64,000 nucleotides of DNA from Photorhabdus akhurstii. GTDB taxonomy: Bacteria > Pseudomonadota > Gammaproteobacteria > Enterobacterales > Enterobacteriaceae. The DNA lies in assembly GCF_018448925.1 (NCBI RefSeq), contig NZ_RCWE01000012.1, positions 62,001 through 126,000 of the forward strand, given 5' to 3'. A model generated the notes under the pieces. It worked only from the letters and a program-made list of their open reading frames with translations. It was not told where the DNA came from and searched no databases. Of this stretch, positions 62,177 through 64,000 are shown piece after piece. The translations under genes and the position numbers were made by a program. The number at the start of each line of letters is the position of its first letter. Position 1 is the first letter of the stretch.

Positions 62177-64000
62177 ATGTCACTTGAAAAATATTTTAGA
62201 GAGGAATTGGATTACATTAGGCAATTGGGGCGACAAGCTGCAATTGAACATCCTCACCTCGCCTCATTTTTGTCTGAACAAGGCTCTGACCCGGATGTTG
62301 AGCGTTTACTAGAAGGATTTGCCTTTCTCGCGGGTAACTTACGGGCAAAAATTGATGATGAATTCCCTGAACTCACTCATGGATTGTTGCATATGCTATG
62401 GCCAAATTACCTGCGGCCAACGCCTAGCATGACCATTATCCAATATACACCTAATGATAATGCCATCACAAAAGCAACGCAGATCCCGCGTGGAACTCAA
62501 ATCAAAAGCCGTCCGCTGGCGGATGATAGCGAAAATGATGAGGATGAAGATAATTACTTAAGCAATGCCAATACTCAAAAAACAGACCAAGACAATCATC
62601 GCTGTACTTTCACTTTATGCCGTGATGTCTGGCTGTTTCCGATGTCTATCCGAGACATTTCGGTCAATAATAGTAATGAGCAGGGTGTCATCGGCCTGAA
62701 TTTCACCTCAAAAACAGAGCTTAACTTACAAGAACTACAACTTGATAAACTGCGTTTTTATCTAAGCGGCGATGATTACAGCAGTACACAACTCTATTTC
62801 TGGCTCAGTTACCATCTTGAAGACGCAAAACTTGTCGTAGGCGATACCACGATTTCATTACCAGATTTCGACTTCGTTCCAGTGGGTTTCAATCGGGAAG
62901 ACGCCCTATTGCCGTACCCCAAAAATGCCTATATGGGTTATCGCGTCTTACAAGAGTACTTCTGTTTTTCTGAAGGTTTTCTGTTTTTCGATGTCATTGG
63001 TTTCCCTAAGTTACCAGCAGATCTTAAAGCCAAAGATTTCACGTTGAATCTCTATTTCTCAGAAGCACTACCACCAGAAATCAAAATCCGTCAGGATACT
63101 TTCCGGCTGCATTGTGTCCCGGCAATCAATCTCTTCCCGATGGATAGCGAAGTTATTCAACTAAATGGCAGTCAGTCTGAATATCCATTAAGAGCCAGCT
63201 ATAGTCATCCCAATCGTTACGATATTTTCTCTGTGGATAAAGTAGAAAGCTGGCTAGTCGGACCTGATGGTAAACCCAAACCAAGCCGCGATGGCAGACG
63301 GACTTATGTACCATTTGAAAGCTTTCATCATCAGATCGAACATGAAAGCGAGCTCAATACTCGCTATTTCCGTATCAGAATCAAAGAATCTCCATTTCGT
63401 AAAGGTCTTGAACACTACATCTCTTTTGTCCGTGGTGATGAATCTCAGCTTCTACTAAGTGAAGAAAATGTCTCTATTCAACTGACTTGCACCAATCGCG
63501 AACTGCCACTGCAACTCCGAGTAGGTGATATTGATTACCCTTTATCGGGAAGCTCGTCATTTGCGACATTCCGCAACATAACCCGCCCATCCGTTCCACT
63601 CTATCCATTGATGAGCGGTGAGTATCACTGGTCGCTTATTTCCAATATGTCACTGAACTATATGACATTATTGGACAAAGACGCACTAAAGGCGGTACTA
63701 AGAACTTACGATCTCCCCAGCCGATATAACCGACAATCCTCACGCTCATCCCAAAAACGGCTAGATGCAATTGAACGGATTGAAACGAGGCAAATAGACC
63801 GACTATTTAAAGGTCTCCCGGTACGTGGTTCGGAATCAACATTGTATATCCGGCAACAGGCTTTCTGTTCTGAAGGCGAGCTTTATCTGTTCTGCAACAT
63901 ACTGTCACGCTTTTTTGCCTTATATGCCAGCGTTAACTCCTTCCACATGTTGAAGGTGATCAATTTAGATAATCAGGAATGTTATCAATGGCCGGAACAG
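62177..64000 (+). CDS. tssF: T6SS baseplate subunit TssF, partial
   Basis: Baseplate wedge protein; with TssG, TssE and TssK it nucleates the tail. The frame is open from the ATG at 62177 through the window's right end (608 codons) and continues beyond. The N-terminus MSLEKYFREELDYIRQLGRQ, then AAIEHPHLASFLSEQGSDPD, PELTHGLLHMLWPNYLRPTP and TQIPRGTQIKSRP, are typical of TssF/VasA. It follows tssE by one base. Confidence 0.95.
   Translation, partial: MSLEKYFREELDYIRQLGRQAAIEHPHLASFLSEQGSDPDVERLLEGFAFLAGNLRAKIDDEFPELTHGLLHMLWPNYLRPTPSMTIIQYTPNDNAITKATQIPRGTQIKSRPLADDSENDEDEDNYLSNANTQKTDQDNHRCTFTLCRDVWLFPMSIRDISVNNSNEQGVIGLNFTSKTELNLQELQLDKLRFYLSGDDYSSTQLYFWLSYHLEDAKLVVGDTTISLPDFDFVPVGFNREDALLPYPKNAYMGYRVLQEYFCFSEGFLFFDVIGFPKLPADLKAKDFTLNLYFSEALPPEIKIRQDTFRLHCVPAINLFPMDSEVIQLNGSQSEYPLRASYSHPNRYDIFSVDKVESWLVGPDGKPKPSRDGRRTYVPFESFHHQIEHESELNTRYFRIRIKESPFRKGLEHYISFVRGDESQLLLSEENVSIQLTCTNRELPLQLRVGDIDYPLSGSSSFATFRNITRPSVPLYPLMSGEYHWSLISNMSLNYMTLLDKDALKAVLRTYDLPSRYNRQSSRSSQKRLDAIERIETRQIDRLFKGLPVRGSESTLYIRQQAFCSEGELYLFCNILSRFFALYASVNSFHMLKVINLDNQECYQWPEQ

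Overview
The window reads as a gammaproteobacterial (Enterobacterales, Morganellaceae-like) chromosome. The ribosomal, fkpA, crp, gorA, polA and spf genes are very close to their E. coli counterparts. The lower GC, the chromosomally embedded type VI secretion (T6SS) genes, a free-standing RCC1-repeat protein and large AT-rich accessory inserts suggest Photorhabdus (or the sister genus Xenorhabdus). That genus call is an inference; no database was consulted.

Layout. (1) 1-9.9 kb, minus strand: the str operon (rpsL-rpsG-fusA-tuf) runs directly into secE-nusG-rplK-rplA-rplJ-rplL-rpoB. In E. coli these are two distant loci, one ending in tufA and the other starting with four tRNAs and tufB; here a single tuf gene sits at the joint. 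(2) 9.9-18.7 kb: a conserved block tusBCD, yheO, fkpA, slyX, slyD, yheV, kefB, kefG, yheS, with a seven-unit 16-bp tandem repeat between fkpA and slyX. (3) 18.7-33.2 kb: an accessory insert splitting the normally contiguous yheS and yheT. It holds a LysR regulator, eight tandem 133-codon membrane-protein genes on an almost exact 449-bp period, a 289-aa protein with a colicin-like hydrophobic C-terminus, a 70-aa gene, a divergent Hcp paralogue, a 71-aa membrane protein, murQ-murP, tauABCD and a LysE-type exporter. (4) 33.2-40.0 kb: yheT, yheU, prkB, yhfA, crp, argD, pabA, a YcgJ-like protein and ppiA. (5) 40.2-53.6 kb: engB, Spot 42 RNA, polA, dsbA, srkA, mobA, mobB. This block is interrupted by an RCC1-repeat gene (between spf and polA) and a three-gene PHP-ATPase/AlbA cassette (between polA and dsbA), and carries a decayed yihD. 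(6) 53.6-57.6 kb: a Tat-signal amidohydrolase, gorA and rlmJ. (7) 58.3-64 kb: canonical hcp divergent from tssB-tssC-tssE-tssF, the start of a T6SS cluster that runs off the window.

How the parts may fit together. The strongest candidate for an undescribed system is the effector/immunity locus at 20.5-26.3 kb: a putative pore-forming antibacterial toxin, its overlapping immunity gene, seven further diversified immunity paralogues and a divergent Hcp that could load it into the T6SS encoded about 33 kb away. A second candidate is the PHP-ATPase/AlbA cassette at 46.4-50.4 kb, which has the composition of an antiphage defence module. The remaining genes are housekeeping genes in blocks reordered relative to E. 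coli.
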